Below, one piece after another: positions 34,360-42,970 of a DNA stretch of 64,000 bases (its first letter is position 1; every line of letters begins with the position of its first letter). The stretch spans positions 5,890,001 to 5,954,000 of the forward strand of contig OZ245769.1 in NCBI GenBank assembly GCA_965227745.1, in the 5' to 3' direction. The position numbers and the translations under genes were made by a program. Below the pieces are notes generated by a model. That model worked only from the letters and a program-made list of their open reading frames with translations. It was not told the origin of the DNA and did no database searches. This DNA comes from GAS368 sp965227745 (GTDB lineage: Bacteria > Verrucomicrobiota > Verrucomicrobiia > Opitutales > Opitutaceae).

Positions 34360-35187
34360 ATGAATACGACTATCGCTCCGGCGATTAAGATGAAGCCCGT
34401 GCGGATTCGCTCCGCGCGTTTTTGGATCGAACTATTTCGGGCCGGGCAGCAGCGGGATTGGCAGATCCCGTGGGGCACGGCGGTGCGGCTGACGGAGGAG
34501 GAGTGGGAACGGATCGCGGCGTCGGTGGCGGATTTTCAGCGCGGGGAGTCGTCGGAGGCGCTCGGGTACATGGCGAAGTCGCGCGCGTTTAGCCAAAGGA
34601 TGGGCGATGTCAGTTTTCATGAAGCTTCGGAATTTTTCATCGGCGAGGAGCACCTTCACTCGCGGATGCTCGGGCGCTTCATGGAGGCGGAAGGAATTCC
34701 GCGGCGGGGAGCGTTTCTGACCGACGGAATTTTTCGCTGGCTGCGCGGATTGAGCGATATCGGGTGGAGCAGCCGGATCATCCTCGTCGCGGAATTGGTC
34801 GCGCAGGAGTACTACCCGAGTTTGCGGATGGCGACCGGGCATCCGGTACTCGTGCGGATGTGCGACAAGATCATCTCTGATGAAGTCGCGCATGTGCGTT
34901 TCCAAGTGGAGCGGATTGTGCGGGTCGAGGTGGGATTGACCCGAGGGGCCAGGACGATGCGGGACCGGGCGCAGGCAGTGGTGCTGGCCTTGACCCTCCT
35001 AGTCGTGTATCTCGAACACCGGTCGGTGCTTAGGTGTCGTCTGGGGATGAGGGAGTTTATCGGGCGCGTGTGGATTCGTAACCGCCGGGCGGTGGCCACG
35101 ATGCGGGCGCTGCAGGCGGCGTGGGTGGCCGATGCGTTGCACCTGCAAACGAGCAGAAATAGTAGTTTCCGAACGAATCCCCGTTGA
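34360..35187 (+). CDS. Ferritin-like di-iron protein of unknown role
   Basis: The protein, about 275 residues from this start, is all-helical and carries carboxylate/histidine pairs of a ferritin-like four-helix bundle: Glu in FQRGESSEAL, EASEFFIGEEHLHSRML (ExxH), ELVAQEYYPSLRM and ISDEVAHVRFQ (ExxH). This fits a di-iron centre in an oxidase or oxygenase-like protein. The start is uncertain: ATG at 34351, 34360 and 34390 are all in frame, and the promoter-like sequence would favour a leaderless 34360 or the 34390 codon. The four 11-bp-spaced TTCAT repeats upstream suggest control by a PhoB-like regulator. Confidence 0.6.
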   Translation: MNTTIAPAIKMKPVRIRSARFWIELFRAGQQRDWQIPWGTAVRLTEEEWERIAASVADFQRGESSEALGYMAKSRAFSQRMGDVSFHEASEFFIGEEHLHSRMLGRFMEAEGIPRRGAFLTDGIFRWLRGLSDIGWSSRIILVAELVAQEYYPSLRMATGHPVLVRMCDKIISDEVAHVRFQVERIVRVEVGLTRGARTMRDRAQAVVLALTLLVVYLEHRSVLRCRLGMREFIGRVWIRNRRAVATMRALQAAWVADALHLQTSRNSSFRTNPR

Positions 35188-35243
35188 AAACATACTCGCC
35201 ATGCGCCCCGGGGCCTGCCTGTAGTTGCCTTTAAACCCTCACC

Positions 35244-35801
35244 ATGAAGAAAGCGTTCCTCTTCCTCCTGTCTCTCACTGTCGTCGCCGCCTCCTATGCG
35301 GCTGACACCAAGCCAATCGAGGATGCGTTTCAGCGATACTGGAGCGCCTACTCGAAGCGCGACTTCGCCAAGGCCTCCGCCGATTACCTCCCCAGCGATC
35401 TCGAGGCGGTGAAGGCGGCGGTGCTGCCGGTCTTTTTGGCCAACGCCAATCCCAAGTCGAAAGATGGCCAGGCAATCGTGGGTGCGTTCTTCGACAAGAC
35501 CGTCGGCAAGGCGCGTGAGTCGATGACGGGCGCAGACGTCATGGCCGGCCTGAATCGCGTGGTCGCCCTCGGCAGCCCGGGCATGTTTGAGGCGTTCCAA
35601 CAGGCGTCGCTCACGATTGTCTTCGTGCGCACCCCCACGCCGGACACCGCGGAAGTGCATTTCCAGATCATGGTACGCGGCAACTCCGACATGGACATGG
35701 AGCAACTCGTGAAGAAAGACGGCCGCTGGTACATCCACGTGAAGGACGACCCGAAGGGCGCCGCCGACACGTTCAAGGAACTGCTCACCAAGTCGAGCTA
35801 A
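35244..35801 (+). CDS. Small secreted protein of unknown function
   Basis: The 185-residue product starts with a clear signal peptide (KKAFLFLLSLTVVAASYA, cleaved before ADTKP). The mature part is mixed helix/strand with AFQRYWSAYSKRDFAKASAD near its N-terminus and MEQLVKKDGRWYIHVKD near its C-terminus, a pattern seen in NTF2-like or DUF4878-like lipocalin-sized domains. No catalytic residues are evident. It has a pyrimidine-rich leader (TTTAAACCCTCACC) and a good terminator downstream. Confidence 0.7.
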   Translation: MKKAFLFLLSLTVVAASYAADTKPIEDAFQRYWSAYSKRDFAKASADYLPSDLEAVKAAVLPVFLANANPKSKDGQAIVGAFFDKTVGKARESMTGADVMAGLNRVVALGSPGMFEAFQQASLTIVFVRTPTPDTAEVHFQIMVRGNSDMDMEQLVKKDGRWYIHVKDDPKGAADTFKELLTKSS

Positions 35802-35873
35802 GTTCGGGCACGATTACCTCCGACCGGAGAAAAGCGAATAAGGCTTCGGGGCGAGTTCGCCCTCAGACACTTG

Positions 35874-35913
35874 AGGGAACGGGGAGCACGAGAGTGCGCG
35901 CCGTTCCCTTTTT
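35874..35913 (+). terminator. Intrinsic terminator
   Basis: AGGGAACGG and CCGTTCCCT are complementary over nine bases with an inner partly paired loop, followed by TTTTT. It ends the plus-strand small secreted protein gene just before the convergent lactonase gene. Confidence 0.7.
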
Positions 35914-35922
35914 CGTGTAAAC

Positions 35923-37062
35923 TCAGTCGTAAAACAGCACGCACACGCACATCGGCACTGACGCCGTGTGGGGGGTGGCCGTGAGGCGCCCAGTGGTCGA
36001 ATCGACCTTGAAGACAGTGACGACAGGGCTGTCCTGATGGCCGCAGACGAGCCAGCCGCCGTCGGGTGAGAGGGCGAAGTTGCGCGGGGTTTTGCCGCCG
36101 GAGGGGACGATTTCGAGGAGCGTCAGCCGGCCGGTGTCGGCGGCGATGGCGAAGACCGCGAGGCTGTCGTGCGTGCGGTTGGAGGCGTAGAGGAATTTTC
36201 CATTGGGGTGCACGCGCACCTCGGCGCCCCATTTCAGGCCGGCGAAGCCGGCGGGGAGACTGGAGATGCTTTGGATGGGCTTGAGCGCGCCGGATTCGGC
36301 GTCGTAGTCAAAGGCCTCGATGGTGCCCCCCATCTCCGTGATGGCGTAGGCGTGGCGGGCGTCGTTGGAAAACTTGAAGTGACGCGGGCCGGAGCCGGCG
36401 GGCGTGGTGACGTAGGCCGGCGTGGCGGGCGAGAGCGTGGCGGCTTCCGCGTCGAGCTTGTAGGTAAAGATTTTATCGAGGCCGAGATCGCAGACGGCGA
36501 CGTAGCGGTTATCGGGCGAAATCGTGACGGAGTGGGCGTGGGGCGCGTCCTGGCGCTTGGGGTCGGTACCCCGGCCGGTGTGCTGGATGCGGCGCGGCGT
36601 GCCGAGTGTGCCATCGGGGCGGACCGAGATCGCGGCGACGAAACCCTCGCGGTAGTTGGCAGCGACGAGCGTGCGGCCGGTGGAGTCGACGGCGAGATGG
36701 CTGGGCGGCGCGGCTTCGGCGGAAGGGGCGGAGGAAAGCGGCGTGAGCGTCGCGCTAAGGGGCGAGGCGGCTACGGCATAGCCGATGGCTTGGGACTCCG
36801 TCGGGCTGATGGCGTAGAGAAATTTTTTGTCCGGCGAGAAGGTGATCCACGCGGGATCGGGCGCTTTGGCGACGAGGACCGGCGCGGAGAGCGCTCCCGT
36901 GCCCGCATCGAGGCGGACCGTATAAATGCCCTCGCTGCCGTTTTTGGAATACGTGCCGAGGAAAATTAAGTGTGAGTTGGATGCAGCCATGAGGTTAGAC
37001 ATGCCTCCGACAGCGACGGCGCACAGGAGTGCGGCGAGAAAAGACCGGCGGACGAGGGGCAT
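35923..37062 (-). CDS. Secreted lactonase-family beta-propeller protein
   Basis: The 379-residue protein belongs to the lactonase family (Pfam Lactonase, 6-phosphogluconolactonase-like seven-bladed propellers). It starts with a signal peptide (SFLAALLCAVAVGGMSNLMA) and shows repeated blade motifs: FLGTYSKNGSEGIYTVRLD, FSPDKKFLYAISPTE, ISPDNRYVAVCDLG, VHPNGKFLYASNRTHDS, LSPDGGWLVCGHQDSP. Export makes a role in the pentose phosphate pathway unlikely; a periplasmic sugar-lactone hydrolase is a better guess. It lies 160 bp downstream of the chemoreceptor gene on the same strand. Confidence 0.85.
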   Translation of the reverse strand: MPLVRRSFLAALLCAVAVGGMSNLMAASNSHLIFLGTYSKNGSEGIYTVRLDAGTGALSAPVLVAKAPDPAWITFSPDKKFLYAISPTESQAIGYAVAASPLSATLTPLSSAPSAEAAPPSHLAVDSTGRTLVAANYREGFVAAISVRPDGTLGTPRRIQHTGRGTDPKRQDAPHAHSVTISPDNRYVAVCDLGLDKIFTYKLDAEAATLSPATPAYVTTPAGSGPRHFKFSNDARHAYAITEMGGTIEAFDYDAESGALKPIQSISSLPAGFAGLKWGAEVRVHPNGKFLYASNRTHDSLAVFAIAADTGRLTLLEIVPSGGKTPRNFALSPDGGWLVCGHQDSPVVTVFKVDSTTGRLTATPHTASVPMCVCVLFYD

Positions 37063-37222
37063 GACCCCATGCCACGCGCTTCCCGCCGCGACGTAAAGCG
37101 GGGAAACGCGCTGCAGGCAGTACCGAAAAAAGGCTCAGCGCCCGAGGTGATGTCTACCAAAGGCTCCGGCCGGTCGGCCAAAGCCCGAGGGCTCCCTCGC
37201 GCTGTCCGCTACCGGGCCCAGC

Positions 37223-38875
37223 TCAGCGGAAAAACTCCGCATCCTTGCTGCTCGTGGCCGGGTTGACGGTGATGTCGCTGGGGGCGCTGGAGTTAGCCTC
37301 ATCCGAGTGAGGGGCAGCGAGCGCAGGACGGTCGGTGGCAGGGCGCTTCGGCGCAGCGGCGGCGGCGGGAGTTGAATGTGCTTTCACTGTAGGGACGGCG
37401 GTGCCGTGGCCGGATGAATTCTGGTCGCGCTCGGCGGAGGGTTGGCCGCTCACCAGTAGTTGAAGTTCGGATACAATCTGGTCGAGGCACCGCGCCTGGG
37501 CGTTGAGTTCTTCAGCGGCGGCCGCGCCTTCCTCGGCGGAGGCGGCATTGGTCTGGGTGACACTGTCCATCTGCGTGACGGCGCTGAGCACCTGGGTGAT
37601 GCCTTGCGTCTGCTCTTGGGAGGCACTGGCGATCTCGGCGATGAGGGTGTCGACCTGGCGAGCCTTGTCGACGATCTCGGAGAGCGAGGAGGCGACCTTG
37701 CCTGAGAGCGCGACGCCGCGGCCGGATTTCTGAATGGAGTCCTCGATTTTCTCCGCCGTCTCGCGGGCGGCGGTGGCGGAGCGTTGGGCGAGGGCGCGGA
37801 CTTCCTCGGCGACGACGGCGAAGCCCATGCCGGCTTCGCCTGCGCGGGCGGCTTCGACCGCGGCGTTGAGCGCGAGGATGTTGGTCTGAAAGGCGATCTC
37901 ATCGATGGTCTTGATGATCTTCGCGATGTTATCGGAGGAGGATTTGATCGCATCCATCGCATCGCTCATGGCGCGCATGTCGCCCGCACCCGTCTCGGCG
38001 GCGGTGCGGGTATGGTTGGCGAGGGACTTGGCATTGCCGGCGGACTCGGCGTTGCGCTTCGTCATGCTGGAGATTTCTTCCAAGGAGGCGCTCGTCTCCT
38101 CGAGGGAAGCGGCCTGCTCACTGGCCCCGGCGGCGAGCGTCTGACTCGACTGGCTGACCTCGCCGGCGGCGGAGGTGACCTGCGCGGCGCCTTCACTCAA
38201 TTGCGTGGATATACGGTGGAGCACGCGGTTGATGCTGCGGATGATGAGCCAGGCGATGCCGATCCCAATGACGAGCGCGGCGGCCAGCCCGAGGGCGATG
38301 TAGAGCTTGCCGCTGGCGACATTGCGATCGATGCCCCGAGCGGAGGCCTGGCCGTAGGTGGTGTTGTAATCGATCAGGGCGTCGATGGCCTTGATGTAAC
38401 GTTCGTAAACCGGTACGAGCTGCGCATCGATGAGCACGCCCATTTCGAGGGGCGTCCGCGAGTGGCTGAGAGCGAGGAGCTCGGCGCGCGTTTTCGTGTA
38501 GGGGCCTCGAGCGGCCATGATCGCATCGTAGAGCGTACGGTCGCTGCCATCGAGGATGTAGGACGCCTCCAGCTCCTTATAAACCTGAGTGGTGGCGTCG
38601 CTGACCTTTTTCATGTCGGCCTCGATCGCCGAGAGACGCGCTTTGTCGGCCGGGTCGCTAATGGCATGGCGATAGGTGTTGATCGTGTTGTCCTTCACCA
38701 GCGCGCGGGCGCGACTCAAGAGGATGATCGTGGGCATCGCGTCCTGCGTGACCTGGACGGAAGTGGCCTGAAGCTGGGTAAAACGGAGCCAGGCGAAGCC
38801 ACCGAGGGCGGCGGCGATCAGCAGGAGAGCAGCAAAACCGCCAAAGATGCGTTTCGCGATAGTGAGATTTTTCAT
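37223..38875 (-). CDS. Methyl-accepting chemotaxis protein
   Basis: The 550-residue chemoreceptor has an N-terminal membrane segment (FGGFAALLLIAAALGGFAWL), a helical periplasmic sensor of about 150 residues resembling the 4HB_MCP domain, a second segment (LYIALGLAAALVIGIGIAWL), and a signalling domain with the hairpin tip EIAFQTNILALNAAVEAARA. After about residue 480 it has a long Ala/Pro/Ser tail. Its ligand is unknown. A sigma-28-like promoter lies about 60 bases upstream, tying it to FliA. It would be a substrate of the CheR, CheB and CheD encoded at 1.8-5.7 kb. Confidence 0.95.
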   Translation of the reverse strand: MKNLTIAKRIFGGFAALLLIAAALGGFAWLRFTQLQATSVQVTQDAMPTIILLSRARALVKDNTINTYRHAISDPADKARLSAIEADMKKVSDATTQVYKELEASYILDGSDRTLYDAIMAARGPYTKTRAELLALSHSRTPLEMGVLIDAQLVPVYERYIKAIDALIDYNTTYGQASARGIDRNVASGKLYIALGLAAALVIGIGIAWLIIRSINRVLHRISTQLSEGAAQVTSAAGEVSQSSQTLAAGASEQAASLEETSASLEEISSMTKRNAESAGNAKSLANHTRTAAETGAGDMRAMSDAMDAIKSSSDNIAKIIKTIDEIAFQTNILALNAAVEAARAGEAGMGFAVVAEEVRALAQRSATAARETAEKIEDSIQKSGRGVALSGKVASSLSEIVDKARQVDTLIAEIASASQEQTQGITQVLSAVTQMDSVTQTNAASAEEGAAAAEELNAQARCLDQIVSELQLLVSGQPSAERDQNSSGHGTAVPTVKAHSTPAAAAAPKRPATDRPALAAPHSDEANSSAPSDITVNPATSSKDAEFFR

Positions 38876-38933
38876 GTGCGTGAGTTGGCAAAGCCACCCC
38901 GGCCGCTGCGGCCTGGGCAGAGGTTTGTCATAA

Positions 38934-38961
38934 GGATCGGCACGCGGCGCGCGAAACTTGA
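38934..38961 (-). promoter_or_regulatory. Sigma-28-like promoter of the chemoreceptor gene
   Basis: On the minus strand TCAAGTTT, 12 bases, then GCCGATCC. The -35 octamer differs from TAAAGTTT at one base and the -10 keeps GCCGAT; the spacer is one longer than the enteric optimum. The predicted start lies near 38927, leaving a leader of about 50 bases. Confidence 0.55.
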
Positions 38962-39037
38962 GCCCGGGCGTTTTGCCCGGCCTCTTAGATGCGCAACCCC
39001 CGGTGGGGCTGCGGGAAGAGTGAGTTACTGTTATCGC

Positions 39038-39619
39038 CTAGAGCGCCTTCAATGCGGCGGAGAAGTGCCGGCGGCACATGGCGACGTAGCGGTCGTTGCC
39101 GCCGATCTCCACTTGGGCGCCATCGCGCACGGCGTGCCCGGCGGCGTCGACGCGGAGATTCATCGTGGCCTTGCGACCGCAGTGGCAGATCGTCTTTAGC
39201 TCGCTGAGATCGTCCGCGATGGCCAGCAGCGTTGCGCTGCCGGGAAAGAGCTTACCTTGGAAATCGGTGCGCAGGCCGTAGCAGAGCACCGGGATGTTCA
39301 GCGTATCGGCGACCTCGGCGGCCTGCCAGACCTGGGCAGGATCGAGAAACTGGGCTTCGTCGATCAGCACGCACGCCACGGCATTGGCGCTATGTTCGGC
39401 CTGCACGCGCGCGAGGAGATTATCGTGTGGGGCGAGGGCGACAGCGTCGGACGTGAGCCCGATGCGCGACTGGATCCGGCCCAGGCCGGCGCGGTTATCG
39501 ATCGACGGCGTGAAGAGGAGGGTGCGCATGCCGCGCTCGCGGTAGTTGTAGCTCGATTGGAGCAGCACCGTGCTTTTGCCGGCATTCATCGCCGAGTAAT
39601 AGAAGTAGAGCTTCGCCAT
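39038..39619 (-). CDS. tdk: Thymidine kinase (TK1 type)
   Basis: The enzyme phosphorylates thymidine with ATP in the salvage pathway. The 193-residue protein has the P-loop SAMNAGKST at residues 9-17, the DEAQFL motif (VLIDEAQFLD), the lasso region and a zinc site whose cysteines are in TICHCGRKAT plus a late CRRH. Length is typical of bacterial TK1 enzymes. It stands between the chemoreceptor and an MFS transporter gene, all on the minus strand, with a 60-bp gap upstream. Confidence 0.95.
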   Translation of the reverse strand: MAKLYFYYSAMNAGKSTVLLQSSYNYRERGMRTLLFTPSIDNRAGLGRIQSRIGLTSDAVALAPHDNLLARVQAEHSANAVACVLIDEAQFLDPAQVWQAAEVADTLNIPVLCYGLRTDFQGKLFPGSATLLAIADDLSELKTICHCGRKATMNLRVDAAGHAVRDGAQVEIGGNDRYVAMCRRHFSAALKAL

Positions 39620-39679
39620 GGAGGAGTGCGAAAAAAGCGCGGCCGGGGCGCGAAGGCGAGACTGCGCCGTGGCGGTTGA

Positions 39680-40975
39680 TTACGTCGCTTCGTTTTCGTG
39701 CGTACGCTCGGGGAGCCAGCACGAGGCGAGGGCGGCGGCGGCGGCGATGGCACTGGTCCACAGTAGGGCGACGCGGAAGTCGTCCACCGGGGCGTAGAGC
39801 CCGAAGACGACCGAGGCGACACCGGCGGCGATGCGTCCGATATTGTAGCAGAAGCCCGCGCCGCTCGTGCGCAGCAGAGTGGGAAACAGGGGCGGCAGGT
39901 ACATCGTGAAGAGGCCGAAGACGCCGCCGAAGAAGCCGCCGATGGGCAGCCAGAACCACGCGAGCGAGGAGAAGTCGCGCGGCACGATGTACGATCCGAA
40001 GATGCCCACGCCGAGGCCGATGAACATGAGGATGATCGCGCGGCGATTGCCGAGCTTCAGCGCCAGCCAGCCCGCGCCGAAGTTGCCGATGACCGAGGCG
40101 GCGTTGAATGCGAAGAAGGCCCCGGCAACGAGCGTGGTGACCTCGGCCCCGGGAGTTTGCGCGTCGGTGAGGATCTTGCGCAGGTGCTGGGTTTGCCAGA
40201 AGAGGAAGAGCCACCACGCGGAGAGGCCGAGCGCGCAAACGAGAGTGGTGCGCACCGTGGTGGAGAGGACGGAGCCTTGGAAGAGGGCGGCGGCGCTGGG
40301 CTTTTTCTCGACGACGGCCCCGGCGTGTTTCCACGTCTCGGGCTCGGGCACGTGGCGGCGAATCCAGAAGACGAGGAGCGCGGGGATCACCCCGACGAGA
40401 AACACCCAGCGCTCCGACTGCGGCGGCATGTGCTTCATGAGCAGGCCGACGAAGACCGCGCCGCTGAGCACGCCGATATTGACGCCGGTCTGGAGCACGG
40501 CGGCCATCCACGGACGCCAGGCCTTGGGCCACGTCTCAGAAAGCAGCGAGGCGCCGACCGCCCATTCGCCGCCGATGCCGAGCGCGGCGATGAAGCGGAA
40601 AATCATGAGGTGCCACCACGTCTGCGAGGCGGCGCAGAGGCCGGTGCAGAGCGCATAGGTAATAATCGTGAGCGCGAGCGCACGGCTGCGGCCGATGAGA
40701 TCGCCCAAGCGGCCGAAGAAGGCGCCGCCGAGCGCCCAGCCGATAAGGAAAGCGGCTTGGATGTAGGCGCTCTTTTCCTTGATCTCGGGATTCTTGGCGT
40801 CGGTCGTCGCGAGCAACTGCATCACGAATGGCGTGGCGACGAGCGTGTAGAGATGGAGCTCCAGGCCGTCGAAGAGCCAGCCGAGCCAGGCGGCAATGCC
40901 AGATCGCCATTGCTGGGGGGAAAGCTCGCGGAGGTGCGTCGCTTCGCGCGGGGCCGCAGAGGGAGTCGAAGTCAT
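39680..40975 (-). CDS. MFS transporter (metabolite:H+ symporter family)
   Basis: The 431-residue protein has twelve predicted membrane segments and the major-facilitator loop motif GRLGDLIGRSRALA between segments 2 and 3, plus FRFIAALGIGGEWAVGASL, a pattern of the sugar-acid/aromatic acid and sialic-acid-like symporters (AAHS/NanT-type). The N-terminus WLGWLFDGLELHLYTLV also fits that group. The substrate cannot be determined; no catabolic genes for a specific acid lie next to it. Confidence 0.87.
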   Translation of the reverse strand: MTSTPSAAPREATHLRELSPQQWRSGIAAWLGWLFDGLELHLYTLVATPFVMQLLATTDAKNPEIKEKSAYIQAAFLIGWALGGAFFGRLGDLIGRSRALALTIITYALCTGLCAASQTWWHLMIFRFIAALGIGGEWAVGASLLSETWPKAWRPWMAAVLQTGVNIGVLSGAVFVGLLMKHMPPQSERWVFLVGVIPALLVFWIRRHVPEPETWKHAGAVVEKKPSAAALFQGSVLSTTVRTTLVCALGLSAWWLFLFWQTQHLRKILTDAQTPGAEVTTLVAGAFFAFNAASVIGNFGAGWLALKLGNRRAIILMFIGLGVGIFGSYIVPRDFSSLAWFWLPIGGFFGGVFGLFTMYLPPLFPTLLRTSGAGFCYNIGRIAAGVASVVFGLYAPVDDFRVALLWTSAIAAAAALASCWLPERTHENEAT

Positions 40976-41329
40976 GGGGTGCCCTGAGTGCGGCAGGCGG
41001 GAGCGCTGCGCTCAAGTCAAATGACCGTCACGTGAAAACGCGGCCACGCCCGCAGGCGCCTTGGACTCAACGGAGTGAGCGAGAGGGATTTTAAAACACG
41101 AAATGCACGAGAGACACGAAAAGGCGGAGGCGCAGAAAGCCACAGGTAGGAGCCTGCTTGCAGGCGATGGGCTATGATGAGTGGGCGCACCTGATAACTC
41201 ATCGCCTGCAAGCAGGCTCCTACCTTTGCGCCGGCGCGGTCCGTCGTAAGCCCCCCCAGGCCTCCGCCTGGGTTCGGGTCACAGAACGACAAAAGTTATA
41301 TACTGGGGCTCAAAATGGGCTGCGGCCGC
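40976..41329. other. Non-coding gap holding a family A repeat and a GC hairpin
   Basis: This 354-bp gap between the MFS gene and tag (both minus strand) contains family A copy 2 (41145-41224) and a short hairpin CCCAGGC-CTCC-GCCTGGG (41255-41272). No reading frame with family support and no RNA gene is visible. Confidence 0.6.
41145..41224. repeat. Long inverted repeat, family A copy 2
   Basis: Perfect 25-base arms (41145-41169 and 41200-41224) surround a 30-base loop. The arm sequence equals copy 1 (31444-31521), extended by one pair at each end, while the loop sequence is different. The two loops share no clear similarity, so the arms are what is conserved. Confidence 0.85.
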
Positions 41330-41905
41330 CTATTTCAGCTTCGCGCACGGGCCGAAGCAGGGGCAGGTGAGGAGGTGGTCGTTGCGCAGACCGGCGGCTT
41401 GCATGAAGGCGTGGCAGATGGTGGTGCCGACGAATTTGAAGCCGCGCTTGAGGAGGTCCTTGGAGAGCGCGTCGCTCTCGGGCGTGGAGGTCGGGGCGTC
41501 GGCGAAGCTGCGGCGGCGGCTGACCATGGGACGCCTCTCGGGCACGAAGCCCCAGAGGTAGCGATCAAAAGAGCCGAATTCCTTCTGCACGGCGAGGAAG
41601 GCCTTGGCGTTGCCGATGGTGGAGGCGATCTTCAAACGGTTGCGGACGATGCCGGGATTGGCGAGGAGCGCGGCGGCTTTCTTGGCGTCATAGCGCGCGA
41701 CCTTCTCGACGTCGAAATTATCGAAGGCGGCGCGGTAATTTTCGCGTTTCGCCAGGACGGTGGACCAACTAAGCCCGGCCTGCGCGCCTTCCAGCGTGAG
41801 CAATTCAAAGAGCGCGCGGTCGTCGTGATGCGGCACGCCCCACTCGGTATCGTGATAGATGATGTCGAGCGGTTTGACGGCCCAGGGACAGCGAGCGGAT
41901 TTCAT
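41330..41905 (-). CDS. tag: DNA-3-methyladenine glycosylase I
   Basis: Tag removes 3-methyladenine from alkylated DNA in base-excision repair. The 191-residue protein has the family start (RCPWA, then IIYHDTEWGVPHHDDRALFE), the block LTLEGAQAGLSWSTVLAKRE and the C-terminal FKFVGTTICHAFMQAAGLRN followed by a CPCF segment. Zinc ligands (an early Cys and late His/Cys residues) appear to be kept. Length is normal. Confidence 0.95.
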   Translation of the reverse strand: MKSARCPWAVKPLDIIYHDTEWGVPHHDDRALFELLTLEGAQAGLSWSTVLAKRENYRAAFDNFDVEKVARYDAKKAAALLANPGIVRNRLKIASTIGNAKAFLAVQKEFGSFDRYLWGFVPERRPMVSRRRSFADAPTSTPESDALSKDLLKRGFKFVGTTICHAFMQAAGLRNDHLLTCPCFGPCAKLK

Positions 41906-42053
41906 GGGAACGAGAGAATAGCAGGAGGCGGTGACAACGTGCTGTCAGGAGAGATCGAGCACAAGGCACTGGACCGGAGGACGTGGAGAGTAGGGAAGCG
42001 GGCCCAGAGGTGGTGCGGCCAGAGGGAGAGCGAGGGTGGGGCGGACGGTTTTT

Positions 42054-42077
42054 GTCGGGGCATAAAGCCCCTCCCAC
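42054..42077. repeat. Short REP-like inverted repeat
   Basis: GGGGC-ATAAA-GCCCC inside GTCGGGGCATAAAGCCCCTC, ending in CCAC, in the 199-bp gap between tag and the channel gene. It has no T-run, so it is not a typical terminator. Its form resembles short interspersed palindromes of GC-rich genomes. The remainder of the gap shows nothing recognisable. Confidence 0.45.
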
Positions 42078-42104
42078 AGCTAGCGGGCGAGCAGCTTGAG
42101 GCGG

Positions 42105-42869
42105 CTATTTCGCGGTGTCGACGGAGCGACCTTGCGCGGCGCGCAACTCGGCTATCTCGGCGCGGAGGGCGCGGACTTCGGTGAGGATGGCGCTCTCCTC
42201 GGTTTCGATTTTTTCTTCTTCCTTACCGAGGAAGAGCGAGGCCACGAGGCCGCTCAGCGTGCCAAACAATCCGACGCCAATCACCATGACACAGGCCGCG
42301 ACGACTCGACCGGCCGTCGTGACCGGATAGCGGTCGCCGTAGCCCACGGTGGTGATGGTGCTGATGCTCCACCAGACCGCATCCTCGGCGGATTGGATAT
42401 TGGTGCCGGGGCCGCGCTCGCAGACCAAAATGCCGATGGAGGAAAACGTCACGACGAGAAAACTGATGAGAGCCACCGAGGTCACTCCGCCGCGCGTGCG
42501 GTGGGCAAAAAGAATGCTGAAGAGCCGCTGCAGTGAGCGAAGCCCGCGCAGCAACCGCAGGAGCCGAAAAAAGCGTACGGCGCGGCCCCAGCGCAGTGAG
42601 TCGAGGCTCGGGATGCTCGCGAGCAAATCGATCCAGCCCCACTTCATGAACTGCAGCTTTGAAGGCGCGGCGCGAAACCGGAGGATGAAATCGACGAGAA
42701 ACACCACGCACACCGTATTATCGACGAAGTGGAGAATGCGGGAAATCTCGCCCGGCAGGACGAAGACATTGTCGGCCACGAGGGCGCCGAGGACGACGAG
42801 CGAGAGCACGATCAGGCAAAGCTGAAAGAGGCCGAGGTGCTCGAGGGAGGCGCTGGGCTTCGAAGCCAT
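42105..42869 (-). CDS. Voltage-gated-type K+ channel
   Basis: The 254-residue channel belongs to the six-span ion transport family: several hydrophobic segments, an S4-like helix with regularly spaced arginines (VRFFRLLRLLRGLRSLQR) and the pore loop with the K+ selectivity filter TVGYGD (STITTVGYGDRYPVT). A C-terminal coiled coil (EVRALRAEIAELRAAQ) may help tetramer assembly. I start at the ATG at 42869 (MASKPSASLEH), since 12 extra upstream residues fit no membrane protein start. Confidence 0.9.
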   Translation of the reverse strand: MASKPSASLEHLGLFQLCLIVLSLVVLGALVADNVFVLPGEISRILHFVDNTVCVVFLVDFILRFRAAPSKLQFMKWGWIDLLASIPSLDSLRWGRAVRFFRLLRLLRGLRSLQRLFSILFAHRTRGGVTSVALISFLVVTFSSIGILVCERGPGTNIQSAEDAVWWSISTITTVGYGDRYPVTTAGRVVAACVMVIGVGLFGTLSGLVASLFLGKEEEKIETEESAILTEVRALRAEIAELRAAQGRSVDTAK

Positions 42870-42970
42870 GGCGGGACACTTGCACGATTGCCCGTGCGCG
42901 AGCAATCACGGCCGTATAAAGTGCTGGCGGTTTGCGTTTGGGGCGCGGACCGGCGGTCGCGAGATCTGCC

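Noticed and set aside
37063..37222. Possible riboswitch in the gap before the lactonase gene
   Set aside because: GC-rich segments with AAAGCC and CCGGCC look like parts of c-di-GMP-I riboswitches, but the ordered stems and tetraloop/receptor pattern are not present on either strand.
37784..39199. A 471-codon open frame opposite the chemoreceptor gene
   Set aside because: Shadow of a gene with an unmistakable MCP signalling domain; no independent motif.
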